Part shown: one piece after another, positions 50,144-59,442 of the stretch
How positions within the stretch are numbered: the first letter of the stretch is position 1
How the letters are laid out: each line of letters starts with the position of its first letter
NCBI GenBank assembly: GCA_014360755.1
Contig: JACIWX010000009.1
Location: forward strand, 1 to 64,000
Direction of reading: 5' to 3'
Length of the DNA stretch: 64,000 bases
Source of the DNA: Chloroflexota bacterium
GTDB taxonomy: Bacteria > Chloroflexota > Anaerolineae > UBA2200
The notes under the pieces: generated by a model
The model's database searches: none
What the model was told of the DNA's origin: nothing
What the model saw: the letters and a program-made list of their open reading frames with translations, nothing else
Program-made: the position numbers and the translations under genes

Positions 50144-50925
50144 TCCCTGGCCTCCTCACCGCGGATCAGCGCCAGGACTTGCGGCAGCAACGCCCTGGTC
50201 GTTGCCATGCCCTCAAAAGCATAAATGGTCTCATTCCCCTGCCAATCGCCGAAGTAACCACCCGCTTCCCGCAGGATGGGCAAAAGCGGGGCACTGTCCC
50301 ACACGCTCATCACCGGGTCGAGCATCAAATCCACCCGTCCGGTAGCCACCAGGCTATAGCCATAGGCATCGCCCCAGCCCGCACGGTAATAAGTGGCGCG
50401 TTGGATGCGCTCCCACGCTTCCCCTTTTCCGTAGCGCTCGAAAGTGCCCACATCGGTGCATGAGACTACTGCCTGATGGAGGTCGGACACAGCCGAAACA
50501 TGCGCCCGGCGGCCATTCCACCAGCACCCCTCGCCAAAGGCAGCCGCAACCATCTCATCCAGGGCAGGGAAATACGCCACACCCACCTGCGCCTCGCCCT
50601 CGATCTCCAGCGCCAGGAGCACCCCGTAGAGTGGCACACCACAGAGGAACGCTTTGGTGCCATCAATGGGGTCAATGAACCAGCGGTGGCTTGCCCCCTC
50701 GCTGCCCTGCGTTCCGTATTCCTCACCCACGATGGCATGTTGTGGATACTTCTGCGCAATCCGTTGGCGGATCAACTCCTCCGCCTGCCGGTCCGCGATC
50801 GTCACCGGGCTGCCATCATCCTTGAACTCGGGCCGTACCTCCCGCTGAAAATACCCCAGCGTCAGCCTTCCTGCTTGGTACGCTGTCTCCACCGCAAAAT
50901 CCAAATACCCACGCAAAGATTCCAT
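50140..50925 (-). CDS. Inositol-monophosphatase family, histidinol-phosphatase-like
   Basis: 261 residues. Lithium-sensitive phosphatase motifs: DGSPVTIADRQAEELIRQ near residue 37, VGEEYG near 67, WFIDPIDGTKAFLCGVPLYG near 81-100 (metal ligands Glu, Asp, Ile, Asp-Gly-Thr) and VMSVWDSAPLLPILREAGG near 202. The DGT-KAF and WD signatures fit the HisN/histidinol-phosphate phosphatase clade, but inositol or CysQ-like substrates are possible. It has its own promoter 45 bp upstream and overlaps the lipoprotein esterase. Confidence 0.82.
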   Translation of the reverse strand: MESLRGYLDFAVETAYQAGRLTLGYFQREVRPEFKDDGSPVTIADRQAEELIRQRIAQKYPQHAIVGEEYGTQGSEGASHRWFIDPIDGTKAFLCGVPLYGVLLALEIEGEAQVGVAYFPALDEMVAAAFGEGCWWNGRRAHVSAVSDLHQAVVSCTDVGTFERYGKGEAWERIQRATYYRAGWGDAYGYSLVATGRVDLMLDPVMSVWDSAPLLPILREAGGYFGDWQGNETIYAFEGMATTRALLPQVLALIRGEEARD

Positions 50926-50970
50926 CCACGTATTCCCTTTCCTATCTGTCTCCGCTCGGCAATTGCCCTC

Positions 50971-50998
50971 ATTATAGACCGGGGAGAGAATCTGTCAA
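50971..50998 (-). promoter_or_regulatory. Promoter of phosphatase-esterase pair
   Basis: On the minus strand TTGACA (50998-50993), 16-bp spacer, TATAAT (50976-50971). Strong consensus. Confidence 0.8.
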
Positions 50999-51312
50999 AA
51001 GGAGACATTTTCCTGCCGCGTAGGGCAAATCTTGTTTTCGCCCCCGCATGCCATCAACGAATAGGGAAACGAATAAACGAATCCCCCATACCCCCCTTAC
51101 TAAGGGGGGCAAAGGGGGGATCAATCGGTCCCCTCTGCACCCCCGAATTGACCGCAGCGCCATGCTGTGCTATATTGCTACAGCGTCAGCCACTCGTCGG
51201 CTGGCTGTCAGGAAAACTCACCCGCCCTCGAGTACAATACCGATGAAACCATCGCGATCTGCTAGGCATCGCGTCGCCCAAGCCCTCGCGAAATAAAAAG
51301 AGGAGGTGTTTC
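50999..51312. repeat. Spacer with half AACGAAT element
   Basis: 51048-51082 is half of the atgccatcaacgaat palindrome, followed by ccccccttactaaggggggc (51093-51112), a self-complementary piece also near 53030 and 55410. TACAAT at 51233-51238 may be a weak -10. No gene. Confidence 0.65.
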
Positions 51313-52071
51313 ATGTTTTGGCTCATGCTGTTTCTCATGATCGTGCTGTTCGCGTTCTTCTACCTGCTGTCAGGCATCCGCATGTTGTACCAGTACCAAC
51401 GGGGCGTAGTCTTTACCCTGGGCAAGTACACCGGCACCCGTAATCCCGGTCTGACCTGGATTGCACCCTTCTTCCAGAACATGCGCGTGGTGGACATGCG
51501 CATCACTACCGCCGACATCCCTAAGCAGGAAGTCATCACCCGCGACAACATCACCATCCTTGCCAACACCGTCGTCTACTTCCGCGTGGAAAGGCCGGAG
51601 GACGCCATCATCAAGATCGAGGATTATGGCTATGCCGTCCGACAGTACACGCAGGCCGCTCTCCGGGATGTCGTGGGCAATAGCGAACTAGACTTTGTCC
51701 TGAGCGAGCGCGAGAAGATCGCGGATAGCATCCGCAAGATCGTAGACGCCGAGACCACCGGCTGGGGCATTGACATCGAATCCATCAAGATCCAGGAAAT
51801 CGAACTCCCCGCCGAGATGAAGCGCGCCATGGCAAAGCAAGCGGAAGCGGAACGCGAGCGCCGCGCCGTCATCATCGCTTCCCAAGGCGAACTGTCCGCC
51901 GCCGAAAACCTGATGAAAGCAGCGGAGATGCTCGCCAGGAGCCCCGGTGCCCTGCATTTGCGCACGCTGCAGACCATCCGTGACATCGCCGCCGACCCGT
52001 CGGAGAAAATCATCATCTTCATGCCCAGCAGTTTAGAGGAGGCCGTCGCCAAAGTGATCCAGAAGGGATAG
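51313..52071 (+). CDS. Slipin (stomatin/SPFH family membrane protein)
   Basis: 252 residues. One N-terminal membrane segment (about 3-20), then an SPFH domain with YQYQRGVVFTLGKYTGTRNP, DIPKQEVITRDNITILAN and QAALRDVVGNSELDFVLSER. The C-terminal coiled coil has AEMKRAMAKQAEAERERRAV. GAGGAGG precedes the ATG. Slipins form oligomeric rings that scaffold membranes; they are often paired with an NfeD protease partner, which is absent here. The next gene starts 6 bp later. Confidence 0.9.
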   Translation: MFWLMLFLMIVLFAFFYLLSGIRMLYQYQRGVVFTLGKYTGTRNPGLTWIAPFFQNMRVVDMRITTADIPKQEVITRDNITILANTVVYFRVERPEDAIIKIEDYGYAVRQYTQAALRDVVGNSELDFVLSEREKIADSIRKIVDAETTGWGIDIESIKIQEIELPAEMKRAMAKQAEAERERRAVIIASQGELSAAENLMKAAEMLARSPGALHLRTLQTIRDIAADPSEKIIIFMPSSLEEAVAKVIQKG

Positions 52072-52077
52072 AGGGCA

Positions 52078-52899
52078 ATGCTGCGCCATATCATCCGCAA
52101 GCAACTGGAAGCCGCGTTGGCGCAACAGCGCGCCCAGGGCAAGGTTAACCCCTGGCTGGAAACCCTCCTCGGTGAGGGATGGCAAGCGCCACAGCAAGCG
52201 GTGGAGCAAATCTTCACGTTGCCCACCCGCGCCAGGCTGAGCAGCGATTTCCGCTACCTGCAACTGGCTTTCAACGAGGATTGGGCACAGGCACGCCGCC
52301 TTTTGCCCCTCATCCCTGTGAGCGAGCGCGTTTTGGTCGAAGCCGGCACGCCGTACATCAAGCGCGAGGGGCTGAAGGGCATCCAAGCCATCCGCAACTA
52401 CTGGCCCGGTCACATCGTCGCCGATTTGAAGGCGTCCGATGGTGGCGCGGAGGAGGCGGAGATGGTCCATGCAGTTGGCGCTACCGCTGCCACAGTGCTG
52501 GGAAGCTCGCCCATCGAGACGCTGGACCGCTTCATCGCCGCTTGTGACAGGCTGGGCATGGACTCCATGATTGACATGCTGGGGGTGAGCGACCCTCTGC
52601 GCGTGGTGATGCAACTGAAAAAGCCGCCCAAGGTCATTGTGCTGCACCGTGGCAGAGATGAGGAGAGCACGCGCGGCAAAGTGATCCAATACCGGCACGT
52701 CAACCGCTTGCGCAGCAAATTCGACGTGCTCATCTCCGCTGCGGGCGGCGTGGACCTCCGCGAGGCACGCAGCGCCATCTTCAATGGCGCCAACATTGTC
52801 GTGGTCAACATCGTCTCCCCGGGCAAGCCCTGGGAAGGCATCCGCGCCGATGCCGACGTGGGCGCGCTCGCGCGCGAATTCCTCGCCACCATCGAGTAG
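52078..52899 (+). CDS. OMPDC/hexulose-phosphate-synthase-like protein
   Basis: 273 residues. The C-terminal two thirds resemble the HUMPS (orotidine-5'-phosphate decarboxylase superfamily) barrel. The catalytic strand is IVADLKASDGGAEEAEMV with Asp116, Lys118 and Asp121, then AVGATAATVLG, DSMIDMLGV and DVLISAAGGVDLREA (phosphate loop). 3-hexulose-6-phosphate synthase of formaldehyde fixation is the closest named relative I can suggest, but the about 75-residue N-terminal extension and lack of a hexulose isomerase neighbour leave the reaction open. It starts 6 bp after slipin; its TAG stop is the first part of a taggggcgagtc hairpin. Confidence 0.65.
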   Translation: MLRHIIRKQLEAALAQQRAQGKVNPWLETLLGEGWQAPQQAVEQIFTLPTRARLSSDFRYLQLAFNEDWAQARRLLPLIPVSERVLVEAGTPYIKREGLKGIQAIRNYWPGHIVADLKASDGGAEEAEMVHAVGATAATVLGSSPIETLDRFIAACDRLGMDSMIDMLGVSDPLRVVMQLKKPPKVIVLHRGRDEESTRGKVIQYRHVNRLRSKFDVLISAAGGVDLREARSAIFNGANIVVVNIVSPGKPWEGIRADADVGALAREFLATIE

Positions 52900-52921
52900 G
52901 GGCGAGTCCATGACTCGCCCC
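52899..52921 (+). terminator. Hairpin at the stop codon of the HPS-like gene
   Basis: GGGGCGAGTC (52899-52908), 3-nt loop, GACTCGCCCC (52912-52921), then TTTG. Perfect 10-bp stem of the gtaggggc REP-like family; the G of TAG is its first base. Confidence 0.7.
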
Positions 52922-53372
52922 TTTGTTTCACCGCCGAGCACGCCAGGGTAGGGGCGAATCCTCGTAGGGGCGAATCACGGATTCGCCCCCAAGCGCCATC
53001 AACGGATGGAAAACGAATCCCCCCATACCCCCCCCTTAGTAAGGGGGGTGTAGGGGGATAAACCCCACAAAGGGAGGCAATGGGGATGTAGGGGCGCAAT
53101 AAATTGCGCCCCCATTCATTGCACCCCAATGTACTACGCCCCCATTCATTGCGCCCATTGATTTCACCGCCGAGCACGCTCTGCGCCCTCAGCGGCGAAA
53201 CACCTCACAAGAGTGTTGAGAAACATTCATAGGTCACCATGATGTCATCCTGAGCCTTGCCCTTCGCTTCGCTCGGGGCAAGGCGAAGAATCTCTACCTC
53301 TGTCTCGTCGAGATGCTTCGGCTTCGCCTCAGCATGACAATGTGGCTTTTTCAACGCTCTCACCTCACCATT
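52922..53372. repeat. Repeat-rich spacer
   Basis: In order: gtaggggcgaatcctcgtaggg and ggcgaatcacggattcgccc (52950-52988), half AACGAAT element, cccccttagtaaggggggtg (53030-53050), gcaataaattgcgcccccat (53096-53116) and repeats of cccccattcattgc. A rearranged dispersed unit runs from catcctgagccttgccc to cctcagcatgac (53246-53338). No gene. Confidence 0.75.
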
Positions 53373-53402
53373 TTGCCAAACCATACCTCTTGGTAGTACA
53401 AT
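53373..53402 (+). promoter_or_regulatory. Promoter of folC
   Basis: TTGCCA (53373-53378), 18-bp spacer, TACAAT (53397-53402). Short leader of about 22 nt to GTG 53431. Confidence 0.6.
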
Positions 53403-53430
53403 TTGCCATCTCATGCAAGGAGAACAATGC

Positions 53431-54798
53431 GTGTCCATTACTTATACAGAAGCACTGCGCTATCTGTACAGTCTCACGAACTATGAGATCAAATCAACAT
53501 ACGCCTATGCACCGCAATTCTTCGATTTGCGCCGTGTTGAGCGCTTGCTCGCTGCACTGGGCAATCCCCACCGCAAATTCCAGAGCGTACACATTGCCGG
53601 TACCAAAGGCAAAGGCTCGACTTCAGCCATGCTTGCTTCGGTCCTCAAGACCGCCGGCTACCGCACCGGCCTATACATTTCGCCGCACCTGCACTCCTTC
53701 CGCGAACGCATCCAGGTGAACAACGAGTACATCCCAGAGGCAGATTTTGCCGCCCTCATGGAACAAATCCGTCCCATCGCCGAGCAGGACAAGGAACTGA
53801 CCACCTTCGAGGTCGCCACTGCCCTGGCTTTTGCCTACTTCGCCCAAGCAGGGGTAGACATTGCCGTGGTGGAAGTGGGCCTCGGCGGGAGGTTGGATGC
53901 CACCAACGTCATCCTGCCCTTGGTCTCGGTCATCTGCACCATTGGCCATGACCACATGCACATCCTCGGCAAGACGCTGCGCAAGATCGCTGCCGAGAAA
54001 GCAGGTATTATCAAGGAAGGAACGCCGGTTGTCTCCGCGCCACAAGAGCCCGCCGCTATGGCTGTGATTGAACGCGTTGCCAAGGAAAAACACGCCCCAT
54101 TGTATGCCGTGGGCCGCGACTGGCAATGGCGGAACACAGAATACAGCCTGGAGGGCCAGGAATTCACCGCTACCCACCGCGGGCAGAACCATCTCCCCAA
54201 CAACGGCCCTTACAAGGGGCTCTACATCCCACTGCTGGGCAAGCACCAACTGCGCAACGCTGCTGTCGTCCTGCAGACCGTAGAGGCACTGCGCTCGTTA
54301 GGGCTGCATGTCAGCGATGCAGCATTGCGCCAAGGCTTGCGCGATGTCGTCTGGCCAGCGCGTTTTGAGGTCATGGGGCGCTCGCCTTACTTTGTCGTGG
54401 ACGGCGCCCACAATGTGGATTCAGCACGCTGCCTCGCCGAGACCCTGCAGCAGTACTTTCCACACCAACGACCGTGGTTTGTCCTCGCCATCCTGAGCGA
54501 TAAGGACATCCCCGCCATCCTGCACCAGTTGCTGCCGCATGCGCGCGGGGCATTCCTCTCCCGCTCTAATCATCCCCGCGCTGCCGATCCGCACCAGTTG
54601 CAGACGGAAGCAGCGCTTTATCATACCCCCACTCAGGTCATCGAAGACGTGGGGCAGGCTACTCGTTCCGCACTGGAGCAAGCGGACACGGATGGGCTGG
54701 TGGTGGCAGCCGGCTCCTTCAGCACCGCTGGTGAAGCGCGCGAGGCATGGCTGCGCCTGCACAACCTGCCCCTCCCGCCGCTGGACCCCAAGATCTAA
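53431..54798 (+). CDS. folC: Bifunctional folylpolyglutamate/dihydrofolate synthase
   Basis: 455 residues from GTG 53431, chosen because AAGGAG lies 8 bp upstream; an ATG at 53413 lacks a site. Mur-ligase fold: P-loop HIAGTKGKGSTSAMLASVL near residue 52, YISPHLHSFRERIQVN near 77, FEVATALAFAYFAQAGVDIA then VVEVGLGGRLDATNV near 145, IGHDHMHILG near 175 and YFVVDGAHNVDSARCLAE near 315. It adds glutamates to folates. Monocistronic. Confidence 0.93.
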   Translation: MSITYTEALRYLYSLTNYEIKSTYAYAPQFFDLRRVERLLAALGNPHRKFQSVHIAGTKGKGSTSAMLASVLKTAGYRTGLYISPHLHSFRERIQVNNEYIPEADFAALMEQIRPIAEQDKELTTFEVATALAFAYFAQAGVDIAVVEVGLGGRLDATNVILPLVSVICTIGHDHMHILGKTLRKIAAEKAGIIKEGTPVVSAPQEPAAMAVIERVAKEKHAPLYAVGRDWQWRNTEYSLEGQEFTATHRGQNHLPNNGPYKGLYIPLLGKHQLRNAAVVLQTVEALRSLGLHVSDAALRQGLRDVVWPARFEVMGRSPYFVVDGAHNVDSARCLAETLQQYFPHQRPWFVLAILSDKDIPAILHQLLPHARGAFLSRSNHPRAADPHQLQTEAALYHTPTQVIEDVGQATRSALEQADTDGLVVAAGSFSTAGEAREAWLRLHNLPLPPLDPKI

Positions 54799-55813
54799 CC
54801 CGCTATTTCCCCGCCGAGAGCGCAGAGGATAATGAATGGGAGCGCAATAAATTGCTCAATGGGCGCAATGTATGAGAGTGTTGAAAATCGTGTCGCCCTG
54901 AGGCGAAGCCGAAGGGCCTGCCCTGAGTACAAGAAGGGGTCTCATGGAACTGGGCGAGATTCTTCGCCGCTACGCGGCTCAGAATGACAATGGGAGAGAC
55001 GTGCATGGGCGAACACAAGGCTCGCCCCTACAGAAGGAGGCCCCGATCATCAGTCGGCTTCAGCCGACTTTCTCGTTTCAGCCAGGGAATTTTATTCCCT
55101 GGCGGTTTTTGTGCCTGGGCTCCCATGCCCAAGGGCGGATGGTCTCATGTGCCACCCTGAGTACAACGAAGGGGTCTCGCATAACTTTAGCCGTATTTTC
55201 CAAGTACTGCGAGATGCTTCACTTCCCCTTCGCTTTCCCTTCGCTTCCCCTTCGCTTTCCCTTCGCTTTCCCTTCGCTTCGCTCAGGGCAAGGCTCAGGG
55301 CAAAGGTTCAGCATGACATTGAAAAGGCTTTTCAACACCCTCCAATGAATGGGGGTGCAATAAATTGCGCCCCTACGCACACCCTTTGTGGGGTTTATCC
55401 CCTTTGTCCCCCCTAGTAAGGGGGGTGTAGGGGGATCAATCTCCCTCCAGGGAGAGGGTTGGGGTGAGGGCGAACACACGGTTCGCCCTTACGAAGGGGG
55501 TATGGGGGATTCGTTTTCCCATTCGTTGATGTCCCTCGGCGGTAAAAACCTCACCGCAGAGAGCACAGAGCCCACGGAGATAAATCCCAATGAATAATGA
55601 CCAATGAGCAAAATCTTCGTGTCTTTGTGGTAAAAACCTCTGCGTTCTCTGCGCTCTCGGCGGTAAAACGTCTTTTCACCGCAGAGAGCACAGAGCCCAC
55701 GGAGATAAATCCCAATGAATAATGACCAATGAGCAAAATCTTTGTGTCTTTGTGTCTTTGTGGTAAAAGCCTCTGCGCGCTTTGCGTGCTCTGCGGTAAA
55801 ACAGTGGTAAATC
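54799..55813. repeat. One-kilobase repeat-only region
   Basis: No gene. Contents in order: gcgcaataaattgctcaatg; the CCCTGAG...AATGAC unit (54893-54988); agtcggcttcagccgacttt and gccagggaattttattccct palindromes (55052-55103); the cttcgctttccc block (55196-55330), also at window start; gtgcaataaattgcgcccct; ctccctccagggagagggtt; half AACGAAT element; and two copies of an 85-bp accgcagagagcacagag...atgaccaatgagcaaaatc unit (55551-55625 and 55679-55745), also near 60685. Confidence 0.8.
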
Positions 55814-57394
55814 CTACAGCCGTACCATCCATGCGGAGCGGATGCTGGGCAAAGCCATCACCTGTTCCAGCACCTCCGGCGGCAACGGGTCATCCAGCCC
55901 CAGCACCAATACCCCTGGCCCGCCGCGCTCCCGCCTCCCTACCTGCACAAAATGGATGTTTATCCCCGCATTCCCCAGCACCGTGCCCATGCGCCCCAGG
56001 ATGCCCGGTTGTTCGATGTGTTCGCTGACCAGCAGCAACCCCCGCGCAACAAAATCCAGCCAGTAGCCGTCAATCTGCACGATGTGCGGCTCACCACGCA
56101 GCACTGCCCCTGTGATCGTATGCCGCTGCCCGGCGCTGCACAAGCGCAGTTCCACCCAATCCGACCACCCTCCAGCACTGCCCAGCGGTTCGTACTGCCC
56201 GGCGAAGGCAATGCCGCGCTCCTGTGCCACCAGCGGCGCATTGACCCAGTTCACCGCCTCCTCGCTGCTCCTCGCCAGCAGCCCCACTAACGCTGCCGAG
56301 ACCAGTAAGTCCATGCGCTGCCTGGCTACTTCGCTGCCACAAGCCACTTCCAGCGACTGCAGATGATCCGCCTGCCACTGGGCATAGAAACTGCCCAGGC
56401 GCTGCGCCAGGTCCAGGTAAGGCTGCAGCCGCTCCAGCTCTTCGCCTGCCAGCGCCGGGGCATTCACGGGGTAGCGCGGCATCCGCCCGGCGAGCACTTC
56501 CAACACCTGCTCTGCTACTTCCAACGCCGTGTCCCGCTGCGCCTCCACGGTTGACCCCGCCACGTGTGGAGTCAGGATCACGCGGTCGCTGCGCAGCAAA
56601 CGGCTGTTCAACAAGGGTTCCTGGGCGAACACGTCGAGCGCCGCACCCGCCAGCCGTCCTTCTTCCAGCGCCTGACACAGTGCTCCCTCGTCCACCAGGT
56701 TGCCCCGCGCGCAATTGATGAGATAAGCGGTGGGCTTCATCAACGCCAGTTCGCGGGCGCCAATCAAGCCGCGGTTCTGTTCATGGCCTGGCAAATGCAA
56801 CGAGACGAAATCGGCGCTGCGCAGCAAATCGTCGAACGGCACCCACTGCACCCCCAGTTGCGCTGCCCGCTCTGGCGTGACGAAGGGGTCATAGGCAATG
56901 ACTTTCATTTCCAGCCCCAGCGCGCGGCGCGCCACAGCCGTCCCAACTCTCCCCAGCCCGATCAAGCCCAGCACCTTGCCGCGCACCTGGACGCCCTGGT
57001 AGCACCCTTTGTCCCAGTGCCCCTGGCGCAAGGCAGCATCCGCGAACGGAATGCGCCGCACGAGAGCCAGCAGCATAGCCAGCGTGTGCTCTGCCACCGC
57101 CACGGTGTTGCCATAGGGCGCATTGACCACCACAATGCCCTTGCGCGTAGCCGCCGGCAGGTCAATGTTGTCCACTCCTGTGCCGGCTCTGCCAATGACC
57201 CGCAGGCGCGCCGCCGCAGCAATCACCTCCTCCGTGACCTGCGTGCTGCTGCGCACCACCAGCCCATCATAAGCGCCAATCACAACGACCAGCTCTTGCG
57301 CGCTCAAGCCCAAGCGCACGTCTACTTGCGCCTGCCGACGGAGCAATTGCACCCCTTCCTCAGCCAACGGTTCGGTTACCAATATGCGGTACAT
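55814..57394 (-). CDS. serA: D-3-phosphoglycerate dehydrogenase
   Basis: 526 residues, the long SerA form. NAD-binding domain with VLGLIGLGRVGTAVARRA near residue 137 and the catalytic Arg in INCARGNLVDEGAL near 230, Glu near 263 and His in ILTPHVAGSTVEAQ near 281. An allosteric substrate-binding (ASB) domain spans about 315-450, and a C-terminal ACT domain (IEQPGILGRMGTVLGNAGI near 461) binds serine. It performs the first step of serine synthesis. It lies 65 bp behind trpB2 in the same direction, separated by a small REP-like hairpin, so it may fall under the upstream T-box. Confidence 0.95.
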   Translation of the reverse strand: MYRILVTEPLAEEGVQLLRRQAQVDVRLGLSAQELVVVIGAYDGLVVRSSTQVTEEVIAAAARLRVIGRAGTGVDNIDLPAATRKGIVVVNAPYGNTVAVAEHTLAMLLALVRRIPFADAALRQGHWDKGCYQGVQVRGKVLGLIGLGRVGTAVARRALGLEMKVIAYDPFVTPERAAQLGVQWVPFDDLLRSADFVSLHLPGHEQNRGLIGARELALMKPTAYLINCARGNLVDEGALCQALEEGRLAGAALDVFAQEPLLNSRLLRSDRVILTPHVAGSTVEAQRDTALEVAEQVLEVLAGRMPRYPVNAPALAGEELERLQPYLDLAQRLGSFYAQWQADHLQSLEVACGSEVARQRMDLLVSAALVGLLARSSEEAVNWVNAPLVAQERGIAFAGQYEPLGSAGGWSDWVELRLCSAGQRHTITGAVLRGEPHIVQIDGYWLDFVARGLLLVSEHIEQPGILGRMGTVLGNAGINIHFVQVGRRERGGPGVLVLGLDDPLPPEVLEQVMALPSIRSAWMVRL

Positions 57395-57427
57395 GCGTTC
57401 CTCACCTACCCTCTCAAAGAATCAGAT

Positions 57428-57453
57428 GTAGGGGCGAACACAAGGTTCGCCCC
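57428..57453. repeat. REP-like hairpin between trpB2 and serA
   Basis: GTAGGGGCGAAC then a 5-nt loop and GTTCGCCCC (9-bp stem, 57431-57439 / 57445-57453). No T-tract on the minus strand, so readthrough into serA is possible. Confidence 0.6.
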
Positions 57454-57459
57454 ACACCC

Positions 57460-58818
57460 TTATCCTGCCCGTGGCAATCCCGCCAATGCCTTGGCTACCT
57501 CGCTCTCCGGGTACTCATAATCCTGCAGCGCCCCACTGAGGTAGGCATCGTAAGCAGCCAGGTCAAAATGACCATGCCCGCTGAAATTGAACAAGATGAC
57601 CTTTGCCTCGCCGCTCTCTTTGCAACGCAGCGCCTCGTCTATCGCTGCACGCACGGCATGGGCAGTTTCAGGGGCTGGGACGATGCCCTCGCTGCGCGCG
57701 AATTGCACCGCCGCCTGGAAAACAGCGTTCTGGTGGTATGCCACGGCTTCGATGTACCCTGCCTGCGCCAAGGCGGAGACCAATGGCGCCATGCCATGGT
57801 AGCGCAAGCCGCCGGCATGGATGCCTGCCGGCACAAAGGAGTGGCCCAGCGTGTGCATCTTCAGCAAGGGCGTGGTTTCGGCAGTATCGCCAAAATCATA
57901 GGCATAAACGCCCTTGGTGATGGAGGGGCAGGCTTTGGGCTCTACCGCGACAAAGCGCGTCTTCGCTCCTTCGCACAGCACACCGCGCAAGAAAGGAAAA
58001 GCCAGCCCGGCAAAGTTGGAGCCGCCGCCCACGCAGCCAATCACCACATCCGGCTCCTCGCCAACCATCTCCATCTGCAAGAGCGCCTCCTCGCCGATCA
58101 CGGTCTGGTGCAGCAAGACGTGGTTGAGCACGCTGCCCAGAGAGTACTTGGTGTCCGTGTTCGTGGCTGCCACCTCCACTGCCTCGCTGATGGCAATGCC
58201 CAAAGAACCGAGGGAATCGGGGTTCTGCGCCAGGATCTTGCGCCCAGCGGCCGTCTCCGGGCTGGGGCTTGGCGTGACGCTGGCGCCCCACAACTGCATC
58301 AACGAGCGACGGTACGGCTTCTGCTGGTAACTGATCTTCACCATGTAGACCTTGCACTCGATGCCGAAAAAGTTGCACGCCATCGCGAGGGCGCTGCCCC
58401 ATTGTCCTGCCCCCGTTTCCGTGGTGATACGGCGCACGCCCTCCGCTTTGTTGTAATATGCCTGCGCCACCGCCGTATTCGGTTTGTGGCTGCCGGGTGG
58501 GCTCACGCTTTCGTTCTTGTAGTAGATATGCGCCGGCGTGTCCAGATCCTGCTCCAGGCGGCGTGCGCGTACCAGCGGCGTGGGCCGCCACAGCCGGTAC
58601 ACGGCGCGCACTTCCTCGGGAATGGGGATATAGCGCTCCGTGCTCACCTCCTGGCAGATCAAAGCCATCGGGAACAAAGGCGCCAGGTCATCCGGTCCCA
58701 CTGGCTGCAGTGTAGCCGGATGCAGCACTGGCGGCAGCGGCACCGGAAAATCCGCAATGATGTTGTACCATGCCTTCGGCAACTTTGCCTCATCTAGGAT
58801 AAACTTGTTTCCGTCCAT
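57460..58818 (-). CDS. trpB2: TrpB2-type tryptophan synthase beta subunit
   Basis: 452 residues of the TrpB2 branch of PLP-dependent beta subunits. N-terminal [20 protein letters not shown] and [15 protein letters not shown] are followed by the PLP lysine in [20 protein letters not shown] near residue 110. [16 protein letters not shown] and [16 protein letters not shown] near 255 (phosphate loop) follow. It condenses indole with L-serine to give tryptophan and may act without a TrpA. AAAGGAGGATGG precedes the ATG. A tryptophan-specific T-box with its own promoter lies upstream, firm evidence for a role in tryptophan supply. Confidence 0.93.
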   Translation of the reverse strand: MDGNKFILDEAKLPKAWYNIIADFPVPLPPVLHPATLQPVGPDDLAPLFPMALICQEVSTERYIPIPEEVRAVYRLWRPTPLVRARRLEQDLDTPAHIYYKNESVSPPGSHKPNTAVAQAYYNKAEGVRRITTETGAGQWGSALAMACNFFGIECKVYMVKISYQQKPYRRSLMQLWGASVTPSPSPETAAGRKILAQNPDSLGSLGIAISEAVEVAATNTDTKYSLGSVLNHVLLHQTVIGEEALLQMEMVGEEPDVVIGCVGGGSNFAGLAFPFLRGVLCEGAKTRFVAVEPKACPSITKGVYAYDFGDTAETTPLLKMHTLGHSFVPAGIHAGGLRYHGMAPLVSALAQAGYIEAVAYHQNAVFQAAVQFARSEGIVPAPETAHAVRAAIDEALRCKESGEAKVILFNFSGHGHFDLAAYDAYLSGALQDYEYPESEVAKALAGLPRAG

Positions 58819-58982
58819 CTTCCATCCTCCTTTTGTTTTTATGGCTTAGGGGTTAGAAGTTTGGGATTTGTTCGTTCTCCCATCTCCGCACCCTCTCTCA
58901 ACAAACTCCACCACCGGTTACGCACTACGTATTACGTATTACGTTTTACGTTTTACGCAATACGCCTCACTCCCCACCAACC
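58819..58982. other. Spacer between T-box terminator and trpB2
   Basis: Holds tandem acgtattacg/acgttttacg units (58922-58967) resembling 46620-46667 and the trpB2 ribosome-binding site. Nothing else seen. Confidence 0.6.
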
Positions 58983-59023
58983 AAAAAACCTCCCATCCCT
59001 CAACAACCCAGGGACGGGAGGTT
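58983..59023 (-). terminator. T-box regulated terminator
   Basis: AACCTCCCGTCCCT (59023-59010) pairs with AGGGATGGGAGGTT (59000-58987), one G.T, then four further Ts. The 5' arm overlaps the region needed by the antiterminator. Confidence 0.88.
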
Positions 59024-59436
59024 TTCACCCGCGGTGCCACCCTCATTAGGCTGGCGCTCTTGCTCCGTCGTTGTCCCCAATGCCACTCAAGGACCCCCCT
59101 CTAGAAACAAAAAATCCGCCGGTGACGGCGGAATAACGTCGGGAGAGGGCCAGCCTCACTCATTGCAGGTACGGGACAGCCCATAGCCATCGCTGGCTAT
59201 GCCATCCGATACCCTCAGCCATGATAACGGTGGCGGCTCCGGCACAGGCTACTCAGACCCTCACCACCACCCTCTCCCTGTAACTGCCAGGGAGAGGGAG
59301 TATTAGGCTTTTCGCCCTGCGACTCCCAAGCCCATTCAGCGTACGCCTCGGTACCGGGCTCTCACCTTACCCCGGCTCTCTGCACCGCCCTCGCACGCCT
59401 ACTCGCCTTGTTCACAGTCTTTGACGCTGTATTGCT
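58983..59436 (-). ncRNA. T-box leader, tRNA-Trp specific, upstream of trpB2
   Basis: Minus-strand leader of about 450 nt. Stem I is closed by GACT (59419-59416) with AGTC (59324-59321). Its specifier bulge has AGTA (59403-59400) opposite GAA-TGG (59337-59332), so the specifier codon is UGG, tryptophan. GCAGAGAGCCGGGG and GGTGAGAGCCCGGTACCGAG are the upper stem I motifs. The T-box sequence AGGGTGGCACCGCG (59043-59030) begins the antiterminator; the competing terminator is at 59023-58983. Uncharged tRNA-Trp should stabilise the antiterminator and allow trpB2 transcription. Unusual additions are listed in findings. Confidence 0.92.
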
Positions 59437-59442
59437 ACACTA

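Noticed and set aside
49839-50345. Plus-strand Val/Gly-rich frame and a similar one at 44026-44247
   Set aside because: Antisense of Thr/Pro/Ala linkers in the lipoprotein esterase and the Thr-rich secreted protein.
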